Shown here in pieces: positions 31,909 to 40,083 of a stretch of DNA of 43,835 nt. Source of the DNA: Bacteroidales bacterium (GTDB lineage: Bacteria > Bacteroidota > Bacteroidia > Bacteroidales > F082); the NCBI GenBank assembly GCA_017965765.1, contig JAGCPJ010000075.1, forward strand, positions 1 through 43,835, given 5' to 3'. The notes below the pieces were generated by a model. The model was not told where the DNA came from, ran no database searches, and was given only the letters and a program-made list of their open reading frames with translations. Positions within the stretch are counted from its first letter, which is position 1. Each line of letters starts with the position of its first letter. The translations under genes were made by a program, and so were the position numbers.

Positions 31909-31936
31909 AAAGCGACCCATGTCGCTTTTATTTTTG
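31909..31936 (+). terminator. Terminator of the first tRNA-Ser overlapping the promoter of the second
   Basis: AAAGCGAC pairs with GTCGCTTT over a CCAT loop, followed by T-rich sequence. The T tract at 31929-31936 reads TATTTTTG, which is also a good TAnnTTTG -7 box ending six bases before the next tRNA. One short element may thus end one tRNA transcript and start the next. Confidence 0.55.
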
Positions 31937-31942
31937 ACCTTA

Positions 31943-32028
31943 GGAAAGATGCCGGAGTGGTCGATCGGGGCGGTCTCGAAAACCGTTGAACGCTTTGCGT
32001 TCCAAGGGTTCGAATCCCTTTCTTTCCG
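31943..32028 (+). tRNA. tRNA-Ser, anticodon CGA
   Basis: Acceptor arm GGAAAGA pairs with TCTTTCC. The anticodon loop CTCGAAA gives CGA, reading UCG. The long variable arm has stem GAACGC with GCGTTC, and the T-loop is GGTTCGAATCC. CCA is not encoded. The discriminator G at 32028 is also the first base of the large inverted repeat. Confidence 0.95.
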
Positions 32029-32172
32029 CGTTGGTGGGAAGCCTGGCCGTGAAACGGCCGGGCTTTACTGTATGGGGGCGGGGAGTCTAAAGAGCTCTGC
32101 TCTTAAGGTCTCCCCGCCCCCATACAGTAAAGCCCTCGGTCAGGTTCCTCCTGACTAGCTTCCCACCAACGC
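32028..32172. repeat. 145-bp multi-arm inverted repeat after tRNA-Ser(CGA)
   Basis: Two pairs of perfectly complementary arms are nested. A 15-base outer arm at 32028-32042 (GCGTTGGTGGGAAGC) pairs with 32158-32172. A 26-base inner arm at 32060-32085 pairs with 32110-32135. Between outer and inner arms each side carries its own small hairpin (GGCCGT-GAA-ACGGCC on the left, GTCAGG-TTCCT-CCTGAC on the right). The centre forms an AAGAGC-TCT-GCTCTT hairpin. As RNA or extruded DNA this makes a four-way junction. No protein is encoded. Function unknown; it could be a structured RNA, a transposition substrate or a terminator array. Confidence 0.85.
32040..32067 (+). terminator. Possible intrinsic terminator of tRNA-Ser(CGA) within the repeat
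   Basis: AGCCTGGCCGT pairs with ACGGCCGGGCT (one wobble) over a GAA loop, followed by only a short T run. This would be a strong hairpin but a weak T tract. It is an alternative fold to the larger repeat. Confidence 0.45.
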
Positions 32173-32195
32173 AAGGGCCCCCGCGGCGAGCGGCA

Positions 32196-32240
32196 GGGAT
32201 CACTTCGCGCAGCGAAGTAATCCCGCATAGTCGGGAATTT
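32196..32240 (+). other. Two mutually exclusive hairpins before the radical SAM gene
   Basis: The first hairpin pairs GGGAT and ACTTCG (32196-32208) with CGAAGT and ATCCC (up to 32224), with one mismatch. The second pairs TCCCG (32221-32225) with CGGGA (32232-32236) and is followed by ATTTT. They share bases 32221-32224, so only one can form at a time. This resembles an attenuator, but no aptamer or leader peptide is evident. It may simply end transcripts coming from the tRNA side. Confidence 0.4.
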
Positions 32241-32242
32241 TA

Positions 32243-32250
32243 TATCTTTG
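32243..32250 (+). promoter_or_regulatory. -7 box of the radical SAM gene, predicted leaderless
   Basis: TATCTTTG fits TAnnTTTG and ends four bases before the ATG at 32255, the same spacing as at aroQ. Transcription should begin at the start codon. Confidence 0.5.
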
Positions 32251-32254
32251 CCTC

Positions 32255-33214
32255 ATGATCCCTACTCTCTTCAACGGAAGACGTTTCAACGCCTACAGCA
32301 ACTACTTCATGAAGCAGTTCGGTTCCCGCGTCCAGAAAATCAGCATCGACGCTGGATTCAGTTGTCCCAACCGTGACGGCAAGATCAGCACTGGAGGATG
32401 CACCTTTTGCAGTAACGCTGCCTTTAACCCGTCCTATTGCAAGCCAGAGAAGAGCGTCCGGCAACAGATCGAGGAAGGCATCGAATTCCACAAACGACGT
32501 TACCGTCGCGCTGACAAATACCTCGCCTACTTCCAGCCCTATTCCAACACGTACAAGCCTTTAGACGCATTAAAGGAAATCTACCGACAAGCCCTAGAGG
32601 TTCCCAACATCATCGGCATCGTCATCGGCACCCGCCCCGACTGCATCGACGAGCCCCTACTCCACAATCTCAACGAGATACAAAAGACCCATTATGTGAT
32701 GCTGGAATATGGCGTGGAAAGCGTATTTGACGAGACCTTGAAGCGCGTCAACCGAGGCCACGACTTCGCCACAGCCAAACGAGCTATCCAACGAACTGCG
32801 GAGCACGGCATCCCCTGCGGGGGACATTTCATCTTCGGTCTGCCCGGCGAGACCAAAGACATGATGCTCAATGCCGCCGATCTCATCTCACAGCTGCCTC
32901 TGACCACAGTCAAGTTCCACCAGCTGCAAATCTTCAGAGGCACCCAGATGGCCGAAGAATACCTGCAGCATCCTGACGCCTTTCCTCTCTTCGACTTGGA
33001 AGAATATATCGACTTCGTTATCGACTTTGCCGAACGTCTGAATCCCGACATCGTCATCGAACGTTTTGCCGGTGAGGTACCACCCCGCTATCTCGTCTCC
33101 GAACCCTGGATGAAACTCCGTTACGACGAGGTACTCCGGAAAATCGAACAACGGATGGAGGAAAGAGACACCTGGCAAGGTAAGCGTTATAAAAAGCAAT
33201 TTGAATGCACCTAA
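32255..33214 (+). CDS. YhcC-like radical SAM protein (TIGR01212 family)
   Basis: A 319-residue radical S-adenosylmethionine enzyme of the family that includes Escherichia coli YhcC. The iron-sulfur cysteines are in SCPNRDGKISTGGCTFC: Cys37, Cys49 and Cys52. Later family stretches are IGTRPDCIDEPLL, VMLEYGVESVFDETLKRVNRG (shown in part), GGHFIFGLPGET and FHQLQIFRGTQM. Substrate unknown; a tRNA-related or metabolic role has been suggested for relatives. The ATG lies four bases after a promoter box. It is followed 23 bases later by the first protease gene and may be co-transcribed with it. Confidence 0.93.
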   Translation: MIPTLFNGRRFNAYSNYFMKQFGSRVQKISIDAGFSCPNRDGKISTGGCTFCSNAAFNPSYCKPEKSVRQQIEEGIEFHKRRYRRADKYLAYFQPYSNTYKPLDALKEIYRQALEVPNIIGIVIGTRPDCIDEPLLHNLNEIQKTHYVMLEYGVESVFDETLKRVNRGHDFATAKRAIQRTAEHGIPCGGHFIFGLPGETKDMMLNAADLISQLPLTTVKFHQLQIFRGTQMAEEYLQHPDAFPLFDLEEYIDFVIDFAERLNPDIVIERFAGEVPPRYLVSEPWMKLRYDEVLRKIEQRMEERDTWQGKRYKKQFECT

Positions 33215-33237
33215 ACAAAAATCCCTATCATAAAACC

Positions 33238-34914
33238 ATGAAAAAGTATTTGCTTTGCCTTATCGCCTTATGCCTTTCTTACATGACATTCGCCCAAGAG
33301 CAGATCAAGATCAATATCATTTTGAATGAGCAATCTGATGCTACGACCTTAAGTCGTGAAGCGAGTTGGCTGCCCACCCAACAAGAGCGCAGGACATACG
33401 TCGTCGAAACGTTGAAACACCAGGCTGAGGCATCCCAGCAGGAATTGATGGGACTGCTTCGTGAGTTGGAACAACACGGATTGGTGTCTGACATCCAGCC
33501 CTTGTGGATTGTAAACTCCATCCGCTGTTACGCCGCCAAAGACGTCATTCACAGGCTAGAGGAACGAAGCGATGTCATGACGGTTTACCAATGCGAGGAA
33601 ATCCAGGAATTATTTGACGAGGAAATCACACGCACTGACCTTGGCGACAACCGCGAGATTGCAGAGAACCTACTGAAAGTGAATGTTGACAAGGTATGGG
33701 AGCTCGGCTTCACAGGCCAAGGGGTGCTCATTGCGATTATTGACACCGGCGTTGAAATGTCACACGCGGACCTTCAAGGTCGTTTGTGGGATGGAGGCAC
33801 TGCGTATCCCCATCATGGTTACGACTTTTATTCACAGGATGACGATCCTTCAGACACCCAGGGTCACGGCACCCATGTGGCGGGCACCCTTGTCGGCACC
33901 GGCGCATCAGGCACTCGGACGGGCGTCGCTCCAGATGCTGAGATCATGGTTCTCAAGGTGTTCCATGGCGAAGACAACCTATCCGAAGCCACACTATGGG
34001 TTGAAGCAATGCAATTTGCACTGGATCATGGCGCAAACGTGCTCAACATGTCATTGGGTCAGCCTTTGCCTAATCCCAGTGTGAAGCTGATGTTGAGACA
34101 GGCTTGTGACAACACCTTGGCCGCAGGGGTAGTTGCTGCCGTTTGCGCTGGCAATACACGCCAGTTACAGATGCTGGCTCCTGTCCCCAATAACATCTGG
34201 TCGCCTGGAGACTGTCCACCGCCCTATCTACATGAAGACCAATTAGTAAACGCTGGAGGTACCAGCTGTGTTATCTGTGTCGGCGCCGTCGATAACAACG
34301 ATGTTCTCGGGAGTTTCTCATCGGAGGGCCCATCGACATGGACTGACGTAACGCAGTTCAACGACTATCCCTATATCTCAGGAAGTCCCACCCAAATCGG
34401 CCTCATCCGTCCAGATGTATGTGCTCCTGGAGTAAATATCAAATCTTTGGATTTCAACACTTCCAATGGATACTGCCTAAAAAGCGGAACCTCCATGGCA
34501 ACGCCTATGGTTGCCGGCACTATCGCACTGATGCTCTCCAAAGACCCAGAACTCACACCTGCTCAGATCGACGAGATTTTGGAGAACACAGCGATTCCAT
34601 TATCCTCACACAAAAGCAACGACTTTGGCTCAGGCCGCATCGATGCCTTGGCGGCCATCAACGCCGTGGGCTATACCGGCCTTGAAGAGCGTGGCATAAA
34701 CGTCCAAGTATATCCCAACCCAACGCACGGCCATGTAAGCGTCTCATGCGAAGGGATGAGCCAAGTTTACGTGTTTTCCTTGGATGGCAAGCTGATCAAA
34801 CAAGCGGAAAGCCATGGAAACGAATGCCGCATCGATGGTCTGACAAACGGCGTTTATGTGTTGAACATCGAAACCAATGACGGAGTGATAACAAGAAAGA
34901 TCGTAAAACTGTAA
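33238..34914 (+). CDS. Subtilisin-like S8 serine protease with T9SS sorting domain (copy 1)
   Basis: A 558-residue secreted protease: signal peptide MKKYLLCLIALCLSYMTFA, propeptide (about 20-125, I9-like), S8 catalytic domain with Asp169 (IIDTGVEMSH), His210 (GHGTHVAGT) and Ser419 (SGTSMATPMVAG), then a T9SS type A C-terminal domain (VQVYPNPTHGHVSV to the end). It should be exported through the outer membrane and anchored or released at the surface, degrading proteins. The ATG at 33238 starts the signal peptide; the one at 33205 would add a polar stretch. Four bases separate it from its paralogue downstream, so they form an operon. Confidence 0.95.
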   Translation: MKKYLLCLIALCLSYMTFAQEQIKINIILNEQSDATTLSREASWLPTQQERRTYVVETLKHQAEASQQELMGLLRELEQHGLVSDIQPLWIVNSIRCYAAKDVIHRLEERSDVMTVYQCEEIQELFDEEITRTDLGDNREIAENLLKVNVDKVWELGFTGQGVLIAIIDTGVEMSHADLQGRLWDGGTAYPHHGYDFYSQDDDPSDTQGHGTHVAGTLVGTGASGTRTGVAPDAEIMVLKVFHGEDNLSEATLWVEAMQFALDHGANVLNMSLGQPLPNPSVKLMLRQACDNTLAAGVVAAVCAGNTRQLQMLAPVPNNIWSPGDCPPPYLHEDQLVNAGGTSCVICVGAVDNNDVLGSFSSEGPSTWTDVTQFNDYPYISGSPTQIGLIRPDVCAPGVNIKSLDFNTSNGYCLKSGTSMATPMVAGTIALMLSKDPELTPAQIDEILENTAIPLSSHKSNDFGSGRIDALAAINAVGYTGLEERGINVQVYPNPTHGHVSVSCEGMSQVYVFSLDGKLIKQAESHGNECRIDGLTNGVYVLNIETNDGVITRKIVKL

Positions 34915-34918
34915 TGCC

Positions 34919-36595
34919 ATGAAAAGAATAGCATTCACCCTCCTTTTGATGATGGCGGCCAGTATGGCTTTCGCCCAAGACAATGATGAGAAAACCGAAG
35001 TCGTTGTCCTGATGAAATCGCAATACGACCGCACCAAGTTATGCCGTCAGGCAGCGTGTTTTCCTTCACGCGCTGCGCGTAGGACCTACATCGTGGAAAC
35101 CCTGAAAGCTTTTTCGGAAGCCTCGCAATACGATTTGAGGCAAACCCTTGAAGAGATGGAACGGAACGGCATGGTTGAGTCAATTCACAGCCTATGGATG
35201 TCGAATGCTTTGTACTTCTCCGCTACGCAAAGCGCTTTGTCAAGCCTATCGGGACGCACCGACATTGCACTCATCAGTCGCAACATCAAACGTCAATGGA
35301 TTCCCGAAGGAGAGATCCCCTCAAAGGCAACAGATTCTCGCGAAATCACGCCAAACATCACCCAAGTCAATGCTGACCAGGTATGGAATCTGGGGTTCAA
35401 AGGGCAAGGCGTGGTGGTGGCAGTCGTCGATTCAGGTGTCAACTATGAGCACGAAGATCTTGCCGACCATCTCTGGGACGGTGGCAGCGAGTTTCCCCAT
35501 CACGGCTATGACATCGTGAACAACGACGATGATCCCATGGACGACAAAGGACACGGGACCCATTGTGCTGGAACGGTTTGTGGCGACGGCACCTCCGGAT
35601 CCCTGACTGGGGTTGCCCCAGAAGCCACTTTGATGTGCGTCAAGAGCATCAATGCCGAAGGTTTCGGCGGCGCCGTGAACATCGCTGGAGGCATGGAATG
35701 GGCTGTGGAGCACGGCTGCGACGTGATCAGCATGTCGTTGGGCATGGTTGGCGCAGAAGTTGCTGACAAAGAGATCCTGCGCCGCACTTGCGAAGCCGTA
35801 TTGGATGCAGGCATCATCGCATTGGTGTGTGCTGGCAACGAAGGCAACGCCTTCCTCCAGTTGACTTATCCAGTACCGAACAACGTAAGGGTGCCAGCCA
35901 GTTGTCCTCCTCCCTACCTCGACCCCGACCAGCAGGTCAACCCGGGAGGATTGAGTTGTGTGATGGCCATCGGCGCCGTGAATGGCAACGACGCCGCAGC
36001 CGACTTCACCTCGCAAGGTCCTGTCACATGGCAAGACAGTGAATTCGGCGATTATGCCTACAATCCCGGCATTGGGCTCATCCGTCCTGACGTATGCGCG
36101 CCTGGTGTAAATATCAAGTCACTGGATTACGAGACCACCAACGGCTATTGCGAGTTGAGCGGGACATCGCAGGCCACTCCATGTGTTGGTGGCATCGTCG
36201 CCCTGATGCTCAGCAAGAATCCCGAGCTCACCCCTGCCCAAATCTGCCAAATCCTTGAAGAGACTTCCGTCAAGCTGACACCCAACAAGAGCAACATCAC
36301 CGGTGTGGGCCGTGTGGACGCCTTGGCGGCAGTCAATGCAGTACCAGCATGCGACGATGTCATCGAAGTTGATGGGCACCAATGTCGTATCTTCCCCAAC
36401 CCCAGCAAAGAAGATTTTACCATTGAATGTGCGGGGATGCAGCTCATTGAGGTGTTCCGTATGGACGGCCGACTTGTGAAACGTATTCAAGCAGAAGGCC
36501 CCGTCCATCAGCTGAAGGGCTTGATGAACGGGACCTATCTAGTGAAGATTGCCACCGAGGATGGCATAATCGTCAGTAAAGTGATGAAGCTCTAG
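34919..36595 (+). CDS. Subtilisin-like S8 serine protease with T9SS sorting domain (copy 2)
   Basis: A 558-residue paralogue of the preceding gene with the same layout: signal peptide MKRIAFTLLLMMAASMAFA, propeptide, S8 domain with Asp171 (VVDSGVNYEHED), His212 (GHGTHCAGT) and Ser417 (SGTSQATPCVGG), and a T9SS type A domain (RIFPNPSKEDFTIECAG to the end). The oxyanion-side residue after Ser is Gln, where the first copy has Met. Equal length and collinear motifs indicate tandem duplication followed by considerable divergence. The stop is only 3 bases from the stop of the convergent C10 protease. Confidence 0.95.
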   Translation: MKRIAFTLLLMMAASMAFAQDNDEKTEVVVLMKSQYDRTKLCRQAACFPSRAARRTYIVETLKAFSEASQYDLRQTLEEMERNGMVESIHSLWMSNALYFSATQSALSSLSGRTDIALISRNIKRQWIPEGEIPSKATDSREITPNITQVNADQVWNLGFKGQGVVVAVVDSGVNYEHEDLADHLWDGGSEFPHHGYDIVNNDDDPMDDKGHGTHCAGTVCGDGTSGSLTGVAPEATLMCVKSINAEGFGGAVNIAGGMEWAVEHGCDVISMSLGMVGAEVADKEILRRTCEAVLDAGIIALVCAGNEGNAFLQLTYPVPNNVRVPASCPPPYLDPDQQVNPGGLSCVMAIGAVNGNDAAADFTSQGPVTWQDSEFGDYAYNPGIGLIRPDVCAPGVNIKSLDYETTNGYCELSGTSQATPCVGGIVALMLSKNPELTPAQICQILEETSVKLTPNKSNITGVGRVDALAAVNAVPACDDVIEVDGHQCRIFPNPSKEDFTIECAGMQLIEVFRMDGRLVKRIQAEGPVHQLKGLMNGTYLVKIATEDGIIVSKVMKL

Positions 36596-36598
36596 GCT

Positions 36599-38932
36599 TT
36601 ATTCCACGACCAATTTCTTGGTAGTGCCATTGTTCCGCACAAAGAACACACCCCTTGGGAGCTCCAAGGAGATCTTGCCATTGAGGTCAAGTTCACGAAT
36701 GGTCTGTCCAAGCATATTCATCACCGTCAGGCGGCCAGTGCCCTCTACGGTAACAGTGCCACTGGTAGGATTCGGATAGATACTGAAAATCGTATTTTGG
36801 CTTTCATCCACATCGGTGATGCCGACCATGACATCCATGTATTCCGACTCGCACTGTTCCTCACCGCGGACATAGACGCTGTTGACAGCATAGTAGGTAT
36901 CGCCTTGGGCAATATCATAGGTGTTGTCGAAGAACTCGTAGTTGCTACCACCCTCGTAGGGAATTTCAGCGATCAGTTCTTCAGATTTCGAGACACCGTT
37001 AGAACGGACAACTCGGAAATGATCCAGGTTAGCGGTAAGCATCGGTCTCTCCCAGGTAAGATAGGCACCGTATTCCTCGCCATTGTGCCATTCGTACACG
37101 CCTTGAAGGTTACGAACGGGATGGCAGGTCAGCGGTCCTTCTTCGCAGTTGTTCTCATAAGTCATGAAGATACCGTCTTCAAGTTGCTCTGACTGGTAAA
37201 GTTCGTTGCCATTGGCATCGATGACTGTGAAAGAGCATTCGTAGTCCGTATCGTATTGTTCCTGAGTATGATACCAGCCATGGTTCCAGACGAAATTCAA
37301 TTGCTGTTTCAACAGCGGTACGGTCACGGTCTGCTCAGCGCCATCCTCCATGCTGATGATGGCGATACGCTGTCCGTTCTCGATGGTCACGCTGATGGCA
37401 GCGCCCTTCCATCCGTTACCACCCTCATCATGGAGCACAAAGGTGACCTCACATTTATCACCCACCAGGATGGAACGGTAAACGGCACGGCTGATTCCCG
37501 CCTCATTGGTCACAAAGATGGCATATTCATATAAACCAGGTTCGAGGTCATTGTCTTCATAGGTCATCGCCGCGCCGACCTCGATGTCGGTCAAAGTGGC
37601 GATCTCTTGGTTATCACGGCGGATGGTAACCGATTCAATGGCGGTCAGGGCATTCCCGTTCAGATCCAGCGAGGGGTTGTCCCAGCTGAGTACGACACCG
37701 TTCATCGCAGCATTCTCTTCCACCATGAAATTGGCGACACTGTCCGTGCGTTGATAATAGACCGAGTTTTGAGGAATAATATGGCCGATGAAACCATTTT
37801 GGTCATTGAAAGCATATTTCGTGGTGTTGAGTGCACCGATGGGGCACCAGGCATCGTCACGGCCGCTCCATCCCCAGTTGAAGTGGAAATAGTCGTTTTC
37901 ATCATAGCCATCGCACACGAAAGCGTGGCCTCCGGCACCGTTGTCATCGGCACCGCTATAATATAACGGCAGTTGCTCATCGAGGCCGCCTTCTTTCAGC
38001 ATCTGGATCCATTCCTCGTTGGAATAGAAATTCCAACCCCAGAAGCCCAGCGTGACATCATCGTCGCAGGTATAGCTGAAATAGTTCCGCAACGCGGGTG
38101 GCACATCCATCGAATAAGCACCGCTACCATGGCCACTGTATTGCATATCCACGGCGATGCCGCAATGATGTAGGAACTGGGCGATATAATAATAATCCTC
38201 CTCAGTACTGGTTGAGTCAAGAGCCAACGGCATCAACTCAAAATGATAATCCGTTTCGCCGAAGTTGGCAGTTTGCTGTTCATAGCCGCTAGGATTGTAG
38301 CTGTGTGAGCCCGTTCCACGTTCCGGCCATTCATGGTATTTCATCACCTGACCCATTGCCGTGGCAACACATCCTGCATAGACATGTCCCCCGCTTCCCT
38401 CTTCGTCTTCCGGGCACTGGCTACTATAGGGGAAGTTCTGATTCCAAATGGTTTGGCACAAGGGACCCACCACACTGCGAGCCGAACGACCGTTAAAGAG
38501 ATGACCCGTTGAAGTCACCCTATTCCATTCGTCAACAATATCCGGTGTAGCGGAGAGGTTGTGTTCGCGTACATACTGGATTTCCTTCTGGAAAACGCCC
38601 AAGGTATAGGCAAAGCCTTCGGCGACGTCCTCGGGGTTGTAACTACCCGTGGTGGAGTACGCCAGAATAGGCTTCACTCTATCGTCACCGGCAACGATGA
38701 CGAAGCCTTCGCCACCCTTCATATTGAATACATAGTAATCTACGGCACCCTTTGCCAGGTCCGTGGCCATCGTGACAAGATTCAGCTGGATGTCAGCCGA
38801 ACGCTGGTTCAGGGTGGTTGTGCTCAAAAAACGAGCGCCCAATTGTTGTGCTTTGTGTTGGCTAACGGGACCAGCATGCAAGCCCATCGCTGTCAACACT
38901 ATAAGTCCGAATAAAAGAGACAGTTTTTTCAT
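36599..38932 (-). CDS. C10 (streptopain-like) cysteine protease with T9SS sorting domain
   Basis: A 777-residue secreted protease: signal peptide MKKLSLLFGLIVLTAMGLHA, Spi-type propeptide (about 22-150, including FVIVAGDDRVKPILAYS), C10 catalytic domain with nucleophile Cys188 (YAGCVATAMGQVMKY), active-site His336 (GAGGHAFVCDGYD) and the FNWGWSG box, then beta-rich modules (about 400-690) and a T9SS type A domain (IFSIYPNPTSGTVTV to the end). Relatives include streptopain, Prevotella interpain and Porphyromonas PrtT. It is expressed opposite to the S8 pair; their stops are 3 bases apart. Confidence 0.95.
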   Translation of the reverse strand: MKKLSLLFGLIVLTAMGLHAGPVSQHKAQQLGARFLSTTTLNQRSADIQLNLVTMATDLAKGAVDYYVFNMKGGEGFVIVAGDDRVKPILAYSTTGSYNPEDVAEGFAYTLGVFQKEIQYVREHNLSATPDIVDEWNRVTSTGHLFNGRSARSVVGPLCQTIWNQNFPYSSQCPEDEEGSGGHVYAGCVATAMGQVMKYHEWPERGTGSHSYNPSGYEQQTANFGETDYHFELMPLALDSTSTEEDYYYIAQFLHHCGIAVDMQYSGHGSGAYSMDVPPALRNYFSYTCDDDVTLGFWGWNFYSNEEWIQMLKEGGLDEQLPLYYSGADDNGAGGHAFVCDGYDENDYFHFNWGWSGRDDAWCPIGALNTTKYAFNDQNGFIGHIIPQNSVYYQRTDSVANFMVEENAAMNGVVLSWDNPSLDLNGNALTAIESVTIRRDNQEIATLTDIEVGAAMTYEDNDLEPGLYEYAIFVTNEAGISRAVYRSILVGDKCEVTFVLHDEGGNGWKGAAISVTIENGQRIAIISMEDGAEQTVTVPLLKQQLNFVWNHGWYHTQEQYDTDYECSFTVIDANGNELYQSEQLEDGIFMTYENNCEEGPLTCHPVRNLQGVYEWHNGEEYGAYLTWERPMLTANLDHFRVVRSNGVSKSEELIAEIPYEGGSNYEFFDNTYDIAQGDTYYAVNSVYVRGEEQCESEYMDVMVGITDVDESQNTIFSIYPNPTSGTVTVEGTGRLTVMNMLGQTIRELDLNGKISLELPRGVFFVRNNGTTKKLVVE

Positions 38933-38963
38933 TGTAATAGAATTGATTCGTCAAAATTAGGTG

Positions 38964-38971
38964 CAAAAATA
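38964..38971 (-). promoter_or_regulatory. -7 box of the C10 protease gene
   Basis: TATTTTTG on the minus strand fits TAnnTTTG, 31 bases before the start codon. No TTG at the normal spacing is visible. Confidence 0.4.
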
Positions 38972-39014
38972 ATCAAAAAATAACTATTCGCTTGTCCGCC
39001 AACCATAATTATTC

Positions 39015-39022
39015 TATTTTTG
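39015..39022 (+). promoter_or_regulatory. Promoter of the SH3-like secreted protein gene
   Basis: TATTTTTG fits TAnnTTTG, with TTG at 38992-38994, exactly 20 bases upstream. The predicted leader is about 20 bases. Confidence 0.55.
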
Positions 39023-39047
39023 GCCAACAAAACTAAAAACTGTTATC

Positions 39048-40040
39048 ATGAACAAGCAACGTACCTTCCGGAGTATCATGGTCGCACTTTCAGCCATGGT
39101 CATCCTTTTTGTGTTTAGCGCTTTCTCTCGAGACGGCAAAGACAGTGTTGTTCAGCGGTTCAAAAGTGCCATTATGAACCTGGACTACACCTATCACACC
39201 ATGCCCGACGAATTCGACTATTGGCCGGAATGCGGTATCCGTGTCACCGGTAGCCATCTCGCCTCCCTCATCTCCTTGAGCGATCTGCAAAAAATGCTCC
39301 CCTGCCCGCTTTATGTCTCTGGGCCACACCATGACGGGAAATGGGAACTCGAGAACGATGACGAGTTCGGCCATTACAACCCTGAAGCCATCACATACCT
39401 CACCAGCATTGCCGAGACCATGGTCTCCGACAAGCAGTTTGTCGAGTTAAGCAAGTTGCTGGTGGACAAATACCTCTATCGCCAGATGCATATCATGATG
39501 GTCCTCCACGATGCGCTTTATGACGGCTCCTATAGCAAAGAAGAACGCGAAACTATTTTCAGGACGTCCGTCAACACGAGAGGCCTTGATTATGGCAGTA
39601 ATGATGTCGGCTTCTTCTTGCAACTACTGAACTTGGAAGACGGCACCTACGTCTATGGCAACATCGACTACCGCTTCTTGCATTTCTGGGCAAGACGTTG
39701 GAGCGACGGTACCATCGACCAGTTCTACCAGTTGCTAAGCACCGTCTTTAAGGCATATCATCCTGAATATGAATTCCTTGCAGAAACCTATTGGCTCAGC
39801 GAAGAGGATGAAGAATATGCTGGAGAAGGCGAAACTTACGTAGTAATCGACGGTTCACAACTTCGACTGAGGCTGGGACCCTCAACGAGTGCCGAGACGT
39901 TCAAATGGGGCGATGGCACCAACCGTCATCCCAAAGTCGGTGAACGTTTCTTGTATCTTGACCAAGAAGGCGATTTCTACCAGATTGACTTCTACGGACA
40001 TGCCCTCTGGGTATCGAAGAAGTTTACGCATCTTGATTAA
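39048..40040 (+). CDS. Exported protein of unknown function with C-terminal SH3-like domain
   Basis: A 330-residue protein. Residues about 8-28 (RSIMVALSAMVILFVFSAFS) form a signal peptide or anchor. The middle, about 40-250, is mainly helical (SLSDLQKMLPC, ITYLTSIAETMVSDKQFVEL, MHIMMVLHDALYDGSYSKEE) with no motif I recognise. The last 70 residues (TYVVIDGSQLRLRLGPSTSA through LDQEGDFYQIDFYGHALWVS) look like a bacterial SH3 domain, a fold often used to bind cell wall or peptides. A good promoter lies upstream. The gene converges on the PAP2-VanX fusion. Confidence 0.7.
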   Translation: MNKQRTFRSIMVALSAMVILFVFSAFSRDGKDSVVQRFKSAIMNLDYTYHTMPDEFDYWPECGIRVTGSHLASLISLSDLQKMLPCPLYVSGPHHDGKWELENDDEFGHYNPEAITYLTSIAETMVSDKQFVELSKLLVDKYLYRQMHIMMVLHDALYDGSYSKEERETIFRTSVNTRGLDYGSNDVGFFLQLLNLEDGTYVYGNIDYRFLHFWARRWSDGTIDQFYQLLSTVFKAYHPEYEFLAETYWLSEEDEEYAGEGETYVVIDGSQLRLRLGPSTSAETFKWGDGTNRHPKVGERFLYLDQEGDFYQIDFYGHALWVSKKFTHLD

Positions 40041-40083
40041 ATACCTATACGTGCAGAGGTACATCATTCGAGGCGCGCTTTTT

